Below the pieces are notes generated by a model. That model saw nothing but the letters and a program-made list of their open reading frames with translations. It did no database searches and was not told where the DNA came from. From Candidatus Roizmanbacteria bacterium RIFCSPHIGHO2_02_FULL_37_13b (GTDB taxonomy: Bacteria; Patescibacteriota; Microgenomatia; UBA1406; HO2-37-13b), in contig MFZK01000005.1 of the NCBI GenBank assembly GCA_001789395.1, forward strand, positions 1 through 35,995: a stretch of DNA of 35,995 nt, written 5' to 3'. A program made the position numbers and the translations under genes. Each line of letters opens with the position of its first letter. The first letter of the stretch is position 1. Below, piece by piece: positions 1 to 10,889 of this stretch.

Positions 1-903
<903 letters not shown>

Positions 904-926
904 TAAATATATGTTCCACAAATCAG

Positions 927-948
927 AATAGATTTTTTAAAATCTATT
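927..948 (-). other. Perfect hairpin in the tRNA-Ala/23S spacer
   Basis: Two 10-base arms, AATAGATTTT and AAAATCTATT, flank a 2-base loop. The position between tRNA-Ala and the mature 23S 5' end suits an rRNA processing signal. No U-run follows on the rRNA strand, so it does not look like a terminator. The role is inferred. Confidence 0.4.
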
Positions 949-997
949 AAAATAAATAATTTTTGATGCATACCTACGACTAATTGTCAAAGTGCTG

Positions 998-1070
998 TGG
1001 ACCTGACCGGGGTCGAACCGGTGACCTTCGGTATGCAAAACCGATGCTCTACCAACTAAGCTACAGGCCC
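998..1070 (-). tRNA. tRNA-Ala(TGC)
   Basis: A complete cloverleaf reads on the minus strand. The acceptor GGGCCTG pairs with CAGGTCC (one G-T pair), and the D-arm is AGCTTAGTTGGTAGAGC. The anticodon loop is TTTGCAT with TGC, and the T-arm is GGTTCGACCCC. The discriminator base is A and CCA is not encoded, so a CCA-adding enzyme is needed. It sits 94 bases upstream of 23S, as tRNA-Ala does in many rRNA operons, but here it has neither tRNA-Ile nor 16S before it. Confidence 0.96.
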
Positions 1071-1078
1071 AATTCAAG

Positions 1079-1084
1079 ATCATA
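1079..1084 (-). promoter_or_regulatory. Possible -10 box for tRNA-Ala/23S
   Basis: TATGAT on the minus strand lies 8 bases upstream of the tRNA-Ala 5' end, the right distance for a promoter. I find no good -35 hexamer 16-18 bases further upstream, so support is weak. If real, it would mean tRNA-Ala and 23S are transcribed independently of any 16S gene. Confidence 0.3.
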
Positions 1085-1278
1085 CTCAATTGATTTTATA
1101 TACAGCGTTTTCGTTTTATGAAGGTATTATGAAGGCTGTTAGGAGAGATTTGTCCAATAACTCCAATAATGCCTTACCTCCACCATTTCTGGTTTTGCAT
1201 AAGCTAATTGGAATATTAACAAAGCTAGATTTAAATGTCAAGCAGATTTTAGTTTTATATAAGCTTGAAGAATAAAAA

Positions 1279-1692
1279 TTATATTGATCTCTTTGTTTTT
1301 TTTACTTTTTGAAGTAGCTTTATATCAATCAGTGATTTTCTAAGCGTTGCCATTGCTTCATGACGCTCTTTATCTGTAGGCGCTTCTTTGACTTTCTTTT
1401 TTGCTTCTTCATGAGCTTTGGTTAACTCAGATTCATCAATTTCGTCTTGATGATATGCTGATGAAACTAACAGATAGACTTTCTTTCCGTCTGTCTCCAA
1501 ATATCCACTACCGATCGATAAAAAAGTCTCCTTCGCATCATGTTTAATTTTAACAATACCTTCTTTTAATAAAGTAAATAGAGGTGTATGATGCGCCAAT
1601 ACAGTTATTTCACCATCTTTCGCAGGAGCGGTTATTGACTCTATCTCCTCTTCCAGAACGACTTTTTTGGGTGTTAAAATTTGTAGCTTCAT
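1279..1692 (-). CDS. atpC: F-type ATP synthase epsilon subunit
   Basis: This is the 137-residue epsilon subunit of F1, part of the central stalk that couples rotor and catalytic head. The N-terminal beta-sandwich (about residues 1-85) has the family pattern: a start MKLQILTPKKVVLEEEIES, the GEITVLAHHTP segment, and IGSGYLETDGKKVYLLV. The C-terminal part (about 88-137) is a charged helical hairpin, the region that in other bacteria can inhibit ATP hydrolysis. Length is normal for the family. It is the last gene of the atp operon, starting one base after the atpD stop. About 200 bases separate it from tRNA-Ala downstream, and I see no clear terminator there. Confidence 0.95.
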   Translation of the reverse strand: MKLQILTPKKVVLEEEIESITAPAKDGEITVLAHHTPLFTLLKEGIVKIKHDAKETFLSIGSGYLETDGKKVYLLVSSAYHQDEIDESELTKAHEEAKKKVKEAPTDKERHEAMATLRKSLIDIKLLQKVKKTKRSI

Positions 1693-1693
1693 T

Positions 1694-3070
<1,377 letters not shown>

Positions 3071-3071
3071 T

Positions 3072-3127
3072 TATGAAACTTGAAACATGAAACTTGAAAC
3101 ATTATGCTTCAGGCTTCGTGATTCATG
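3072..3127. repeat. 7-bp-period repeat array between atpG and atpD
   Basis: The left half consists of direct heptads of the ATGAAAC / TTGAAAC type. The right half consists of related heptads in the opposite sense (ATGCTTC, AGGCTTC, GTGATTC), so the array can fold back on itself. The same unit reappears at 6326-6388 and, in opposite orientation, inside gatB at 11618-11645. It fills the whole gap between two ATP synthase genes. Confidence 0.8.
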
Positions 3128-4000
3128 CTACATAGCACTAGCGCTGCTTTCTTTTGCCGTGGTAATATCTAATAATTCCGTCGTTATGCTCGCTTGTCTT
3201 AATTTGTTACGCAATAGTGTTAAATTATAAATTAAATCCGATGCTGAATCGGTAGCATTTTTCATGGCAATCATTCGCGCACTATATTCAGCTGCTTCTG
3301 ATTCTAGGATTGCTGATCGTAGTGCATCTTTCAGCGAGTCGGCGATAAGTGCTTCTAAAACCTCTTTCGGCGAAGGTTCAATAAGGTAGTTAGCATTATC
3401 CCCTTCCATTTCTGGATCCTTGTCATCGACCTGATCTTTAATAGGTAATAATAGTTTCTTGACTGGCTCATTTTTTAGAGTTGAGATAAAGTGATTGTAA
3501 ATCAAATAAATTTCCGAGTATTTTCCGGTCAGGAATTTATTACTAACTTCGGAAAATATTGCCGAGGTATTATCTGCAAACGGAATTTGTTTAGAAAAAT
3601 CAGCGGTAATATTAGCACCCATTTTGATTAAAAAATCAGCACCTTTTTTTCCAAGGACGATAAAATCATCTCCATCAAAATCAACCTGATTGAAGATGAA
3701 TTTAAATAAATTAAAATTAAAGCTACCACAAAGTCCTTTATTTGATGATATGAGTATATGGAGTTTAGTTGATTTTTCATGACTTTCTCGCGGTACATTC
3801 TGATAAATTGATGTTTTAGAATCAGTTGATTCAACTACTCTGTTCCTGATCTGTTCCAGAATTTGTCGGTACAATAGTCCCTCCAAAGCGATTTCTTGAG
3901 CTTTTTTCATTTTCACCGAACTTACCATATGCATAGCATTGGTAATCTGTTTAACATTACCGATAGTTTTAATTTTTTTTCTAACTTGCCTAAAATTCAT
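3128..4000 (-). CDS. atpG: F-type ATP synthase gamma subunit
   Basis: The 290-residue central-shaft subunit of F1 rotates inside the alpha3beta3 head. Both coiled-coil ends typical of gamma are visible. The N-terminal helix (about residues 2-55) contains VRKKIKTIGNVKQITNAM and SSVKMKKAQ. The C-terminal helix (about 230-285) contains SARMIAMKNATDSASDL and LRNKLRQASITTELLDI. The middle is the expected Rossmann-like part with SSNKGLCGSFN. Length is normal. It lies 33 bases downstream of atpA and upstream of the repeat array that precedes atpD. Confidence 0.96.
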   Translation of the reverse strand: MNFRQVRKKIKTIGNVKQITNAMHMVSSVKMKKAQEIALEGLLYRQILEQIRNRVVESTDSKTSIYQNVPRESHEKSTKLHILISSNKGLCGSFNFNLFKFIFNQVDFDGDDFIVLGKKGADFLIKMGANITADFSKQIPFADNTSAIFSEVSNKFLTGKYSEIYLIYNHFISTLKNEPVKKLLLPIKDQVDDKDPEMEGDNANYLIEPSPKEVLEALIADSLKDALRSAILESEAAEYSARMIAMKNATDSASDLIYNLTLLRNKLRQASITTELLDITTAKESSASAM

Positions 4001-4033
4001 TTTCTATCTTATCCTTTTTACTTGTAATACGAG

Positions 4034-5545
4034 CTATGATTCTTGATAGTTCAAAGTAATAAATTTTTTAACCATAGTATGCAATTCCTTTTCCACTTCA
4101 TCACTAATTTCTTTTGTTTGATTAATGAGTTTAATAATTTTGGCTCCATTACCTTCTAAATAATCAATAAACTTGTTCTCGAAATCAACTACTTGATTAA
4201 TTGGAATATTATCTAGATATCCATTGACACCACACCAGATAATTACGACTTCATGTGCTAAATCCAAGGTATGATTTTTCTTCTGTTTGAGAAGTTCCGT
4301 CATCCTTGCACCACGATCCAGGAAATTTTTAGTGCGTTCATCCAACTCTGATTCAAATTGTGCAAATGCCGCGAGTTCACGATACTGAGCTAAATCAAAT
4401 CTTAACTTCCCACCGACTTTTTTCATTGCCTTGGTTTGAGCACTAGAACCCACTCTGGAAACCGATGTACCGACATTAATTGCCGGTCTTATGCCTTTGT
4501 TGAATAAATCGGTTTCTAAAAATATTTGTCCATCAGTAATTGAAATGATGTTTGTGGGTATATATGATGAAACATCCCCCTCTTGCGTTTCAACTATAGG
4601 AAGTGCAGTCATAGATCCACCACCATTTTTATCATCCAACCTACATGAACGTTCAAGCAAACGGGAATGTAAATAAAAAATATCACCGGGATATGCTTCA
4701 CGTCCAGAAGGCCGTCGAAGAATCAGCGATACCTGACGGTATGCCCACGCATGCTTTGTCAAATCATCATAAATTACTAACACATCCTTACCCTTATCCA
4801 TAAAATATTCGCCGATTGCCGTTGCTACATAAGGGGCAACAAATTGTATTGCAGCTGGGTCTGATGCGGTCGCTGCCACAATAATACTATAATCCATTGC
4901 CTTATGCTTCCGAAGCGTCTCAATCAAACTGGCGGTAGTAGCTCTTTTTTGACCTATGATGCAATAAATACAGATTACATTTTGATCATGCTGATTGATT
5001 ATCGTGTCAATTGCAATCGTTGACTTTCCCGTACCTCTGTCTCCGATAATTAATTCTCTCTGCCCACGACCAATTGGAATTACTGCGTCAATACCTTTAA
5101 TTCCGGTTTGCAATGCAACAGACACCGACTGACGAAATACTACACCCGGAGCTATTCTTTCAACAGGGTAATATTTGTCAGTATTAATCGGACCCTGATT
5201 ATCGATTGGACTTGCCAATCCGCTAACAACTCTTCCTAAAAGAGCCTCTCCAACAGGTATACTAAAAATTTTACCAGAACCCCGGGCCATATCGCCCTCT
5301 TTTAGGGTAGTATAGTCGCCGAAGATAATACAACCAACATTCGTCTGGGATAAATCAACAACCAACCCATTAACTCCGTTTTCAAAAGTGATTATTTCTC
5401 CATAACGGACATTATCAAAACCCTCCAAAAAAACGACTTCATCTTTTAATTCGGTAATATAGCCGACGTTGCTTTCAATAATTTTCGACGTTTTAGAAAC
5501 AATTTCCTCCTCAATCTCCTTATATATTTTATCAATTGTACTCAT
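4034..5545 (-). CDS. atpA: F-type ATP synthase alpha subunit
   Basis: The 503-residue non-catalytic nucleotide-binding subunit of F1. The P-loop GDRGTGKS is at residues 168-175, where most homologues have GDRQTGKT. The arginine finger is expected at Arg364 in the SVSRVGSSAQTKAMK segment. The N-terminal barrel, nucleotide-binding core and C-terminal helices are all present and length is normal. The N-terminal tail (about 1-25) is the part that normally docks the delta subunit. This matters because delta is truncated here (see atpH). It starts 3 bases after the atpH stop. Confidence 0.98.
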   Translation of the reverse strand: MSTIDKIYKEIEEEIVSKTSKIIESNVGYITELKDEVVFLEGFDNVRYGEIITFENGVNGLVVDLSQTNVGCIIFGDYTTLKEGDMARGSGKIFSIPVGEALLGRVVSGLASPIDNQGPINTDKYYPVERIAPGVVFRQSVSVALQTGIKGIDAVIPIGRGQRELIIGDRGTGKSTIAIDTIINQHDQNVICIYCIIGQKRATTASLIETLRKHKAMDYSIIVAATASDPAAIQFVAPYVATAIGEYFMDKGKDVLVIYDDLTKHAWAYRQVSLILRRPSGREAYPGDIFYLHSRLLERSCRLDDKNGGGSMTALPIVETQEGDVSSYIPTNIISITDGQIFLETDLFNKGIRPAINVGTSVSRVGSSAQTKAMKKVGGKLRFDLAQYRELAAFAQFESELDERTKNFLDRGARMTELLKQKKNHTLDLAHEVVIIWCGVNGYLDNIPINQVVDFENKFIDYLEGNGAKIIKLINQTKEISDEVEKELHTMVKKFITLNYQES

Positions 5546-5548
5546 AAG

Positions 5549-5830
5549 TTATATTTTTAAAGAAACGATAATATTATTAATCCGTGTTGCTAAACTACCA
5601 TCAATAATCTCAGATCCATGCTTGATAATATATCCACCGATTAATTTATCATTAACAATATTTTCTATCTGACAATTTTTTAAGAAGTGAAACTTGCTTG
5701 TAAATAGACTTAATTCATCTTGAGAGAGTAGATAAGGCGTCTCGATTACCGCAGAATTTTCACCCTCCGCTTTGATTCTCTTAACAATTAGAATTTTTAA
5801 TTGATTTCTTAAGTTTTGATTAATTTTCAT
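5549..5830 (-). CDS. atpH: F-type ATP synthase delta subunit, truncated form
   Basis: Only 93 residues are encoded, where delta is normally about 170-180. The C-terminal half matches the family: a segment like VIETPYLLSQDELSLF, then NDKLIGGYIIKHGSEIIDGS near residues 60-80, equivalent to the usual LIGG...IDGS signature. The N-terminal six-helix domain that binds the top of F1 through alpha is absent. The frame overlaps the 3' end of a complete atpF by 11 bases, so no missing domain is hidden upstream. The position between atpF and atpA is the standard one for atpH. Either this short form suffices as a stator link, or another protein replaces the missing domain. Confidence 0.85.
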   Translation of the reverse strand: MKINQNLRNQLKILIVKRIKAEGENSAVIETPYLLSQDELSLFTSKFHFLKNCQIENIVNDKLIGGYIIKHGSEIIDGSLATRINNIIVSLKI

Positions 5831-6317
5831 AAACCTTATCTGACTCTAATATTTTTGCCATTAATTCTTTTTGCTGAGATTCATCTAAATAACCTCGCAA
5901 TGCTTGTTTGACTATTAGCGTACTCGTATCGATGAGTTTTTCTTTTACCTCCGAATAAAGTATATTTTTTTCATCATTTAGCTGTTTCGACGCTTTTAAT
6001 CTGATGTCTTCAGCTTCTTGATGAGCCTTTTTTATTATTTCTTCGTGTTGATAAATAGCATTTTTTTTTGCTTCACTCACAATTTTATTGGCTTCTTCTC
6101 TCGCTAATTTAAGCGAATCAGATTTGTTTTTTTTAGCTTGTTCTTCAATCTTTTTTACATCGCCCAAAATTTTTTCCTTCTCTTGATTGTTTTTTTGTAG
6201 CTTGTCAAGATAAGAAAAAAAAGGTTTGGCCATAAATCGCTTAAACAAAAAAAAGAACAGGGTAAAATTAACGATCTGAGCTATAAGTAATTTTATATCG
6301 ATGCCTAAAGCTTCCAT
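5820..6317 (-). CDS. atpF: F-type ATP synthase subunit b
   Basis: The peripheral-stalk subunit: one N-terminal membrane helix (about residues 8-28, LLIAQIVNFTLFFFLF) followed by a long charged, Ala/Lys/Glu-rich coiled coil to residue 165. I place the start at 6317 (MEALGIDIKLL). An upstream in-frame ATG at 6356 would add 13 residues, but those are encoded by the repeat array in the atpE-atpF gap and have no place in the family. The stop overlaps the start of atpH by 11 bases, which suggests translational coupling. Confidence 0.92.
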   Translation of the reverse strand: MEALGIDIKLLIAQIVNFTLFFFLFKRFMAKPFFSYLDKLQKNNQEKEKILGDVKKIEEQAKKNKSDSLKLAREEANKIVSEAKKNAIYQHEEIIKKAHQEAEDIRLKASKQLNDEKNILYSEVKEKLIDTSTLIVKQALRGYLDESQQKELMAKILESDKVYEN

Positions 6318-6325
6318 ATTTTTTT

Positions 6326-6388
6326 CATGAAACCTGGAACAGTGAACCTGAAACATTGTGTTTCATGCTTCACGGTACGTGTTTCATG
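6326..6388. repeat. 7-bp-period repeat array between atpE and atpF
   Basis: Direct heptads related to TGAAACC / TGAAACA on the left face oppositely oriented copies (GTTTCAT type) on the right. The outer ends CATGAAAC and GTTTCATG are perfectly complementary, so the transcript could form a long stem. It is the same family as 3072-3127. It also supplies a spurious upstream ATG in frame with atpF. Confidence 0.8.
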
Positions 6389-6390
6389 AT

Positions 6391-6648
<258 letters not shown>

Positions 6649-7386
6649 TTAATCATGCTTAATTATCGCTACATTTATAAATATTGCCGTCAACATTGAA
6701 AAAACAAGAGCTTGGATGAAACCAACAAATATCTCAAGAAGGAGAAAAGGGAAAGATGCAAGAATGGGAATTAAAAAAGCAATGACAACCAGTAGAACTT
6801 CACCGGCAAATATATTTCCGAATAAACGGAAAGCAAAAGATATGATTTTTGACAATTCTGATACTATATCCAGAATACCAACAAAGAAATTTAATGGATT
6901 GGTCAAATTAATAAACTTAGTGACGTATCCTTTAAAACCAAGATATGCAATTCCATAATATTGAATTAAAACAACAGAAATTAGAGCAATAGCAATGGTT
7001 GTGTTTAGATCTGCAGTAGCTCCTCGTAGTAATGGAACTTGTTTTTCAATAGAATTTGCAGAAGATTCCTTAATAGTTATGCTTCCAACACCGGGAATTA
7101 AACCAAACCAATTAGATAGAAGAATGAATAAAAAAAAGGATGCCAGTAAAGGAAAGAACTTTCGAGTTTTATCTTTTAAAATTGAATTGAATAATGAATA
7201 AAGAGAGTCAATCATGAATAAAATTAAAACAACACCTTTAGATCTTTTTCCCGACATATTTTCAGAAAAAAAATGTGAGACTATCAGAAAAATTAGTAGA
7301 ACGATTAAAGATGATAAAAGAGAATTGGTTATATGTAATCCTAGAATATTAAAGATTGGTTCCGCTTTAATGCTAATGTGTAGCAT
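6649..7386 (-). CDS. atpB: F-type ATP synthase subunit a
   Basis: A 245-residue, multi-helix membrane subunit that forms the ion half-channels against the c ring. The essential arginine is Arg187 in SFAFRLFGNIFAGE, the strongest signature of the family. The SNWFGLIPGVGSIT segment (about 91-104) is also typical. At least five membrane helices are visible and length is normal. Its start lies inside the 3' end of atpZ (14-base overlap), suggesting coupled translation. Confidence 0.96.
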   Translation of the reverse strand: MLHISIKAEPIFNILGLHITNSLLSSLIVLLIFLIVSHFFSENMSGKRSKGVVLILFMIDSLYSLFNSILKDKTRKFFPLLASFFLFILLSNWFGLIPGVGSITIKESSANSIEKQVPLLRGATADLNTTIAIALISVVLIQYYGIAYLGFKGYVTKFINLTNPLNFFVGILDIVSELSKIISFAFRLFGNIFAGEVLLVVIAFLIPILASFPFLLLEIFVGFIQALVFSMLTAIFINVAIIKHD

Positions 7387-7654
7387 CCTTATACAATTTG
7401 ATCAAATTATAAATCGATGATATTAGTCCCGCGACCAAAAATATCAAAGTAAAAACTGGCTTGGTGTTTACCTTCTTATCAATTACTAAACCAAAAAAGA
7501 CTCCCAGTAAAATAGGAGAGACTAAATAATAACCAATATTTAGATAATTTGCAATAAGTAATTTGTCTTTATCGTTAAGATCTTTTTTTTTAAATGGTGT
7601 CTTTAGTGATGATTTCTCGATTGAAAAATTCTTATCTATGTAAAAATTATTCAT
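7373..7654 (-). CDS. atpZ: AtpZ/AtpI-like ATP synthase accessory protein
   Basis: A 93-residue protein with two membrane helices (about 40-60 and 68-86) after a charged N-terminus. The pattern GYYLVSPILLGVFFGLVIDKK then TKPVFTLIFLVAGLISSIYN is the ATPase_gene1 (AtpZ) type: a Gly-rich first helix, an Asp-Lys loop, then a second helix ending in a basic stretch. It is the first gene of the atp operon and overlaps atpB by 14 bases. Family members assist Fo assembly or Mg/Ca handling. The assignment to AtpZ rather than AtpI rests on length (two helices instead of four). Confidence 0.75.
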   Translation of the reverse strand: MNNFYIDKNFSIEKSSLKTPFKKKDLNDKDKLLIANYLNIGYYLVSPILLGVFFGLVIDKKVNTKPVFTLIFLVAGLISSIYNLIKLYKDATH

Positions 7655-7661
7655 TTGCGTT

Positions 7662-10600
7662 TTAACGCTTTTTGTAACTGGCTAAATCAACGGCATTTTC
7701 GACAATTACAGCAACCTGATCGTCTTTGGAATCTATTCTACCTTTAAGTAAAATCACCGTGTTAGGCTTCCAAATCGCCTGTGTTCTTGCATAAAGTTTT
7801 GGGAAAACAACTATGTCTATTGCTCCGGACTCATCAAAAAGAGTAACAAATGCCATATGATCGTTACTTTTTTTTGTTATCACTTGTTTTACTCTAAGGA
7901 TTGCGCCTGCCAATATATATGTTTTACCTACATCTTCAAGGCTGAGATCACCAATCTTTTTATCAACTCTCTTGTTTATTATGTCGCCGTATTGGTCCAA
8001 TGGATTCTTTGACAAGGAAAAACCAATTACTTGTCGTTCCATAAGCAGAATTTCATCTTCGCTAAATTCATCCATTTCCGGAAGCAGGTCCTTTGGATGC
8101 GAGCTTTCGGATGAAGTAAACAAATTAAACTGCCCTTCTTGAGTATCTTTTTTTATTTTCGCGACGTCAATCACTACATTTGGATAATAACTTATCAGCG
8201 CTGCTCTTTTACCATATACATCAAATGCACCTGCCTTAATTAGACTTTCTACTGTTTTTTTATTGACACGACGCAAATCAACTCGCTGCAAAAAATCCTT
8301 CAAACTGATAAAAGGCCCTGATTGTCTCGCTTCAATAATTGATTCGATTGCAGCAACACCGACATTTTTAATCGCTGACATACCAAAGCGTATTGATGTT
8401 CCTTCAATACGAAAATCATATATTGATTTATTAATATCGGGCGATAATACTTTAATATTCAAATTTCTACATTCATCGATTGCTTGTAAGATCTTGACTT
8501 CCCTCGTACTTCCTGAAGCTCCATGAAGTTCAGCCGAGAGAAGTGCAGTCATATACTCTACGGAATAATTTGCTTTCATATAGGCAGTCCAATATGCAAT
8601 CAGAGCATATGAGGCTGAATGAGGCTTGTTGAAACCATAGCCAACAAATTTTTCAATAAAACCAAATATCTTCTGAGCCAATCGTTTACCATATCCCCTG
8701 GTAATACATCCTTCCTCAAATTTCTGTTGCTCTTTTTTCATTAGAGATTTCTTTTTTTTACCCATGGCCATTCGCAAAATATCTGCTTCAGACATGGTAA
8801 AACCCGCTATTTTGTTAGCAATTTCCATCACCTGCTCCTGATAGACTAAAATCCCATACGTCTCCGCAAGAATCGGCTCAAGATCTTTATGAAGATAGCG
8901 GATTTTTTCACTATTCATTTTGCCTTCCAAAAAAATTGGGATCAGATCCATCGGACCAGGACGATATAAAGCAACCATAGCGGAAATATCTGAGATTTTA
9001 GTCGGCTTTAAATCTTTGGCGAGTCTTCTCATGCCTTGCGATTCAAGCTGAAAGACACCAACTGTCTGTCCACTTGAAATAAGTTCAAATGTTTTATCAT
9101 CATCGAGAGGTATGCTATGGATATCAACAGTTTTATCTCTGTTTTCTTTGACATAATTAATAGCATTTTCTAGTATTGTTAAATTGCGTAGTCCTAAAAA
9201 ATCAACTTTAAGAAGTCCGATGGCTTTATTATCAGAAACAGCATTTAAATCAAGACAATACATGTCATACTGAGTAATAATCCGTGTCCCTTTAGTTTCC
9301 CGTTGAAGTGGGACATAATCAGATAAACTCTTATCGGCAATGACAACACCCGCCGCATGTACTGATGAATGACGGGCTAACCCTTCTAGTCGACGCGCAA
9401 TATCAAGAAGTTGTCTAGTCTCTTGTTCATTTTGATAAGCATATGCCAACGCTGGATTTTCTTCCATTGCTTTTTCAATCGACATCGGAAAGCCCTGTTT
9501 ACCCTGAGGAATTAATTTAGCTATTCGATCGCCCTCAGAAAATGACATACCCAGAGCTCTGGCCACATCACGGACTGCCAATCGAGCCTCCATACGTCCA
9601 AAAGTGATTATTTGAGCAACTTTGTCTTCACCGTATTTTTTTGTAACATACGCTAAAACCTCATCCCGTCGTGTATCGGCAAAATCAACGTCAATATCCG
9701 GTGGAGTCGGACGATCTGGATTAAGAAAACGTTCAAAAGGTAAATTGTACTCTAATGGATTTATATCGGTTATTTTTATGATGTAGGCGACCAATGATCC
9801 CGCAACAGATCCGCGACCGGGTCCCACTGCAATACCATGATCTTTAGCCCAAGAAACAAAATCAGCAACGATTAAAAAATATGTTGAATAGCCACGCTTC
9901 CCTATTACATCAAGCTCATACTCAACACGCGCTAGCATTTCTGGTGTTTCTTTAACTCTTTCTTTTATTTTTTCAAATACTTGTCGCCGCAGTGCCGCTT
10001 CAGGAGAATCACCTTTTTCAAGTTGATAATGTGGCAATATCCATTTTCCATAAGGAATTTCAATGTTGCACTCTGAAGCAATTTTCATTGTATTTTCTAT
10101 CGCTTCGGGCAAATCTATAAAAAGTCCCGTCATCTCATCGCTTGATTTAAAATAATATTCGGGAACATCGATCATTGATAATGGTCTTTTTCTCTCAATC
10201 ACAGTATGTTGAGTTTGGATACAAAGCAGAATCTCTTGAGCATAAGCATCGTCTGCATTCAAATAGTGAATGTCGTTTGTCGCGACTATCGGAACAGCAT
10301 ATTTTTGTGATAATTTAATTAAATGATTATTAACTTTTTTTAAAATATCAACATTTGGATGTCTCTGAATCTCCAAATAGTAGTTGCCTTCAAATATATT
10401 TAGGTATTTTTTTAGGATATTTTCAGCTTCCTCATATTGATCTTGCACTATTGCACTGCAAATTTCCGAATTCAAACATCCTGATAATACTATTAAGCCC
10501 TCGCGATATTTTTCCAGGAGGTCAAAATCAATTCTTGGTTTATAGTAAAAGCCAGTTAAGTGAGCCTCGGTTGTCAATTTCAGTAAATTCCGATAGCCTT

Positions 10601-10886
10601 GATAATTTTTTGCTAAAAGAACCAAATGATTTTGATCTCTATTAGCCGATGTTTGTTTGGTTAAACGACTTTTTTTTGCTTTGTAGGCTTCAACACCTAT
10701 TATCGGATTAATTCCAGATTCCCGACAGCTAAGGTAAAATTTAAATGATCCATACATCGCTCCGTGATCGGTAAGCGCTAGAGAAGACATTCCCTGATTC
10801 TTAGCCATTAACACCAAATCGTCTACTTTCGCCAGACCATCAAGGAGCGAATAATCACTGTGAACATGAAGATGTGTAAATGGCAT
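7662..10886 (-). CDS. dnaE: DNA polymerase III alpha subunit
   Basis: The 1074-residue replicative polymerase. The N-terminal PHP domain retains all nine metal ligands known from DnaE1-type proofreading enzymes: His7, His9, Asp16, His41, Glu66, His87, Cys137, Asp205, His207. An active built-in exonuclease is therefore predicted. The catalytic aspartates are Asp397 and Asp399 in PPDIDVDF and Asp562 in KVDFLGLRNL. A QFNLF clamp-binding motif lies near residue 925. A C-terminal OB fold (about 960-1060) follows (LAGAILRVKQVITKK..). It starts 3 bases after the gatB stop and ends 7 bases before atpZ, so it is likely co-transcribed with both. Confidence 0.98.
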   Translation of the reverse strand: MPFTHLHVHSDYSLLDGLAKVDDLVLMAKNQGMSSLALTDHGAMYGSFKFYLSCRESGINPIIGVEAYKAKKSRLTKQTSANRDQNHLVLLAKNYQGYRNLLKLTTEAHLTGFYYKPRIDFDLLEKYREGLIVLSGCLNSEICSAIVQDQYEEAENILKKYLNIFEGNYYLEIQRHPNVDILKKVNNHLIKLSQKYAVPIVATNDIHYLNADDAYAQEILLCIQTQHTVIERKRPLSMIDVPEYYFKSSDEMTGLFIDLPEAIENTMKIASECNIEIPYGKWILPHYQLEKGDSPEAALRRQVFEKIKERVKETPEMLARVEYELDVIGKRGYSTYFLIVADFVSWAKDHGIAVGPGRGSVAGSLVAYIIKITDINPLEYNLPFERFLNPDRPTPPDIDVDFADTRRDEVLAYVTKKYGEDKVAQIITFGRMEARLAVRDVARALGMSFSEGDRIAKLIPQGKQGFPMSIEKAMEENPALAYAYQNEQETRQLLDIARRLEGLARHSSVHAAGVVIADKSLSDYVPLQRETKGTRIITQYDMYCLDLNAVSDNKAIGLLKVDFLGLRNLTILENAINYVKENRDKTVDIHSIPLDDDKTFELISSGQTVGVFQLESQGMRRLAKDLKPTKISDISAMVALYRPGPMDLIPIFLEGKMNSEKIRYLHKDLEPILAETYGILVYQEQVMEIANKIAGFTMSEADILRMAMGKKKKSLMKKEQQKFEEGCITRGYGKRLAQKIFGFIEKFVGYGFNKPHSASYALIAYWTAYMKANYSVEYMTALLSAELHGASGSTREVKILQAIDECRNLNIKVLSPDINKSIYDFRIEGTSIRFGMSAIKNVGVAAIESIIEARQSGPFISLKDFLQRVDLRRVNKKTVESLIKAGAFDVYGKRAALISYYPNVVIDVAKIKKDTQEGQFNLFTSSESSHPKDLLPEMDEFSEDEILLMERQVIGFSLSKNPLDQYGDIINKRVDKKIGDLSLEDVGKTYILAGAILRVKQVITKKSNDHMAFVTLFDESGAIDIVVFPKLYARTQAIWKPNTVILLKGRIDSKDDQVAVIVENAVDLASYKKR

Positions 10887-10889
10887 AAA

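Noticed and set aside
1090-1275. A 61-codon frame between tRNA-Ala and atpC
   Set aside because: No ribosome binding site, no recognisable domain, and it overlaps the probable promoter side of tRNA-Ala. It looks like chance in AT-rich sequence.
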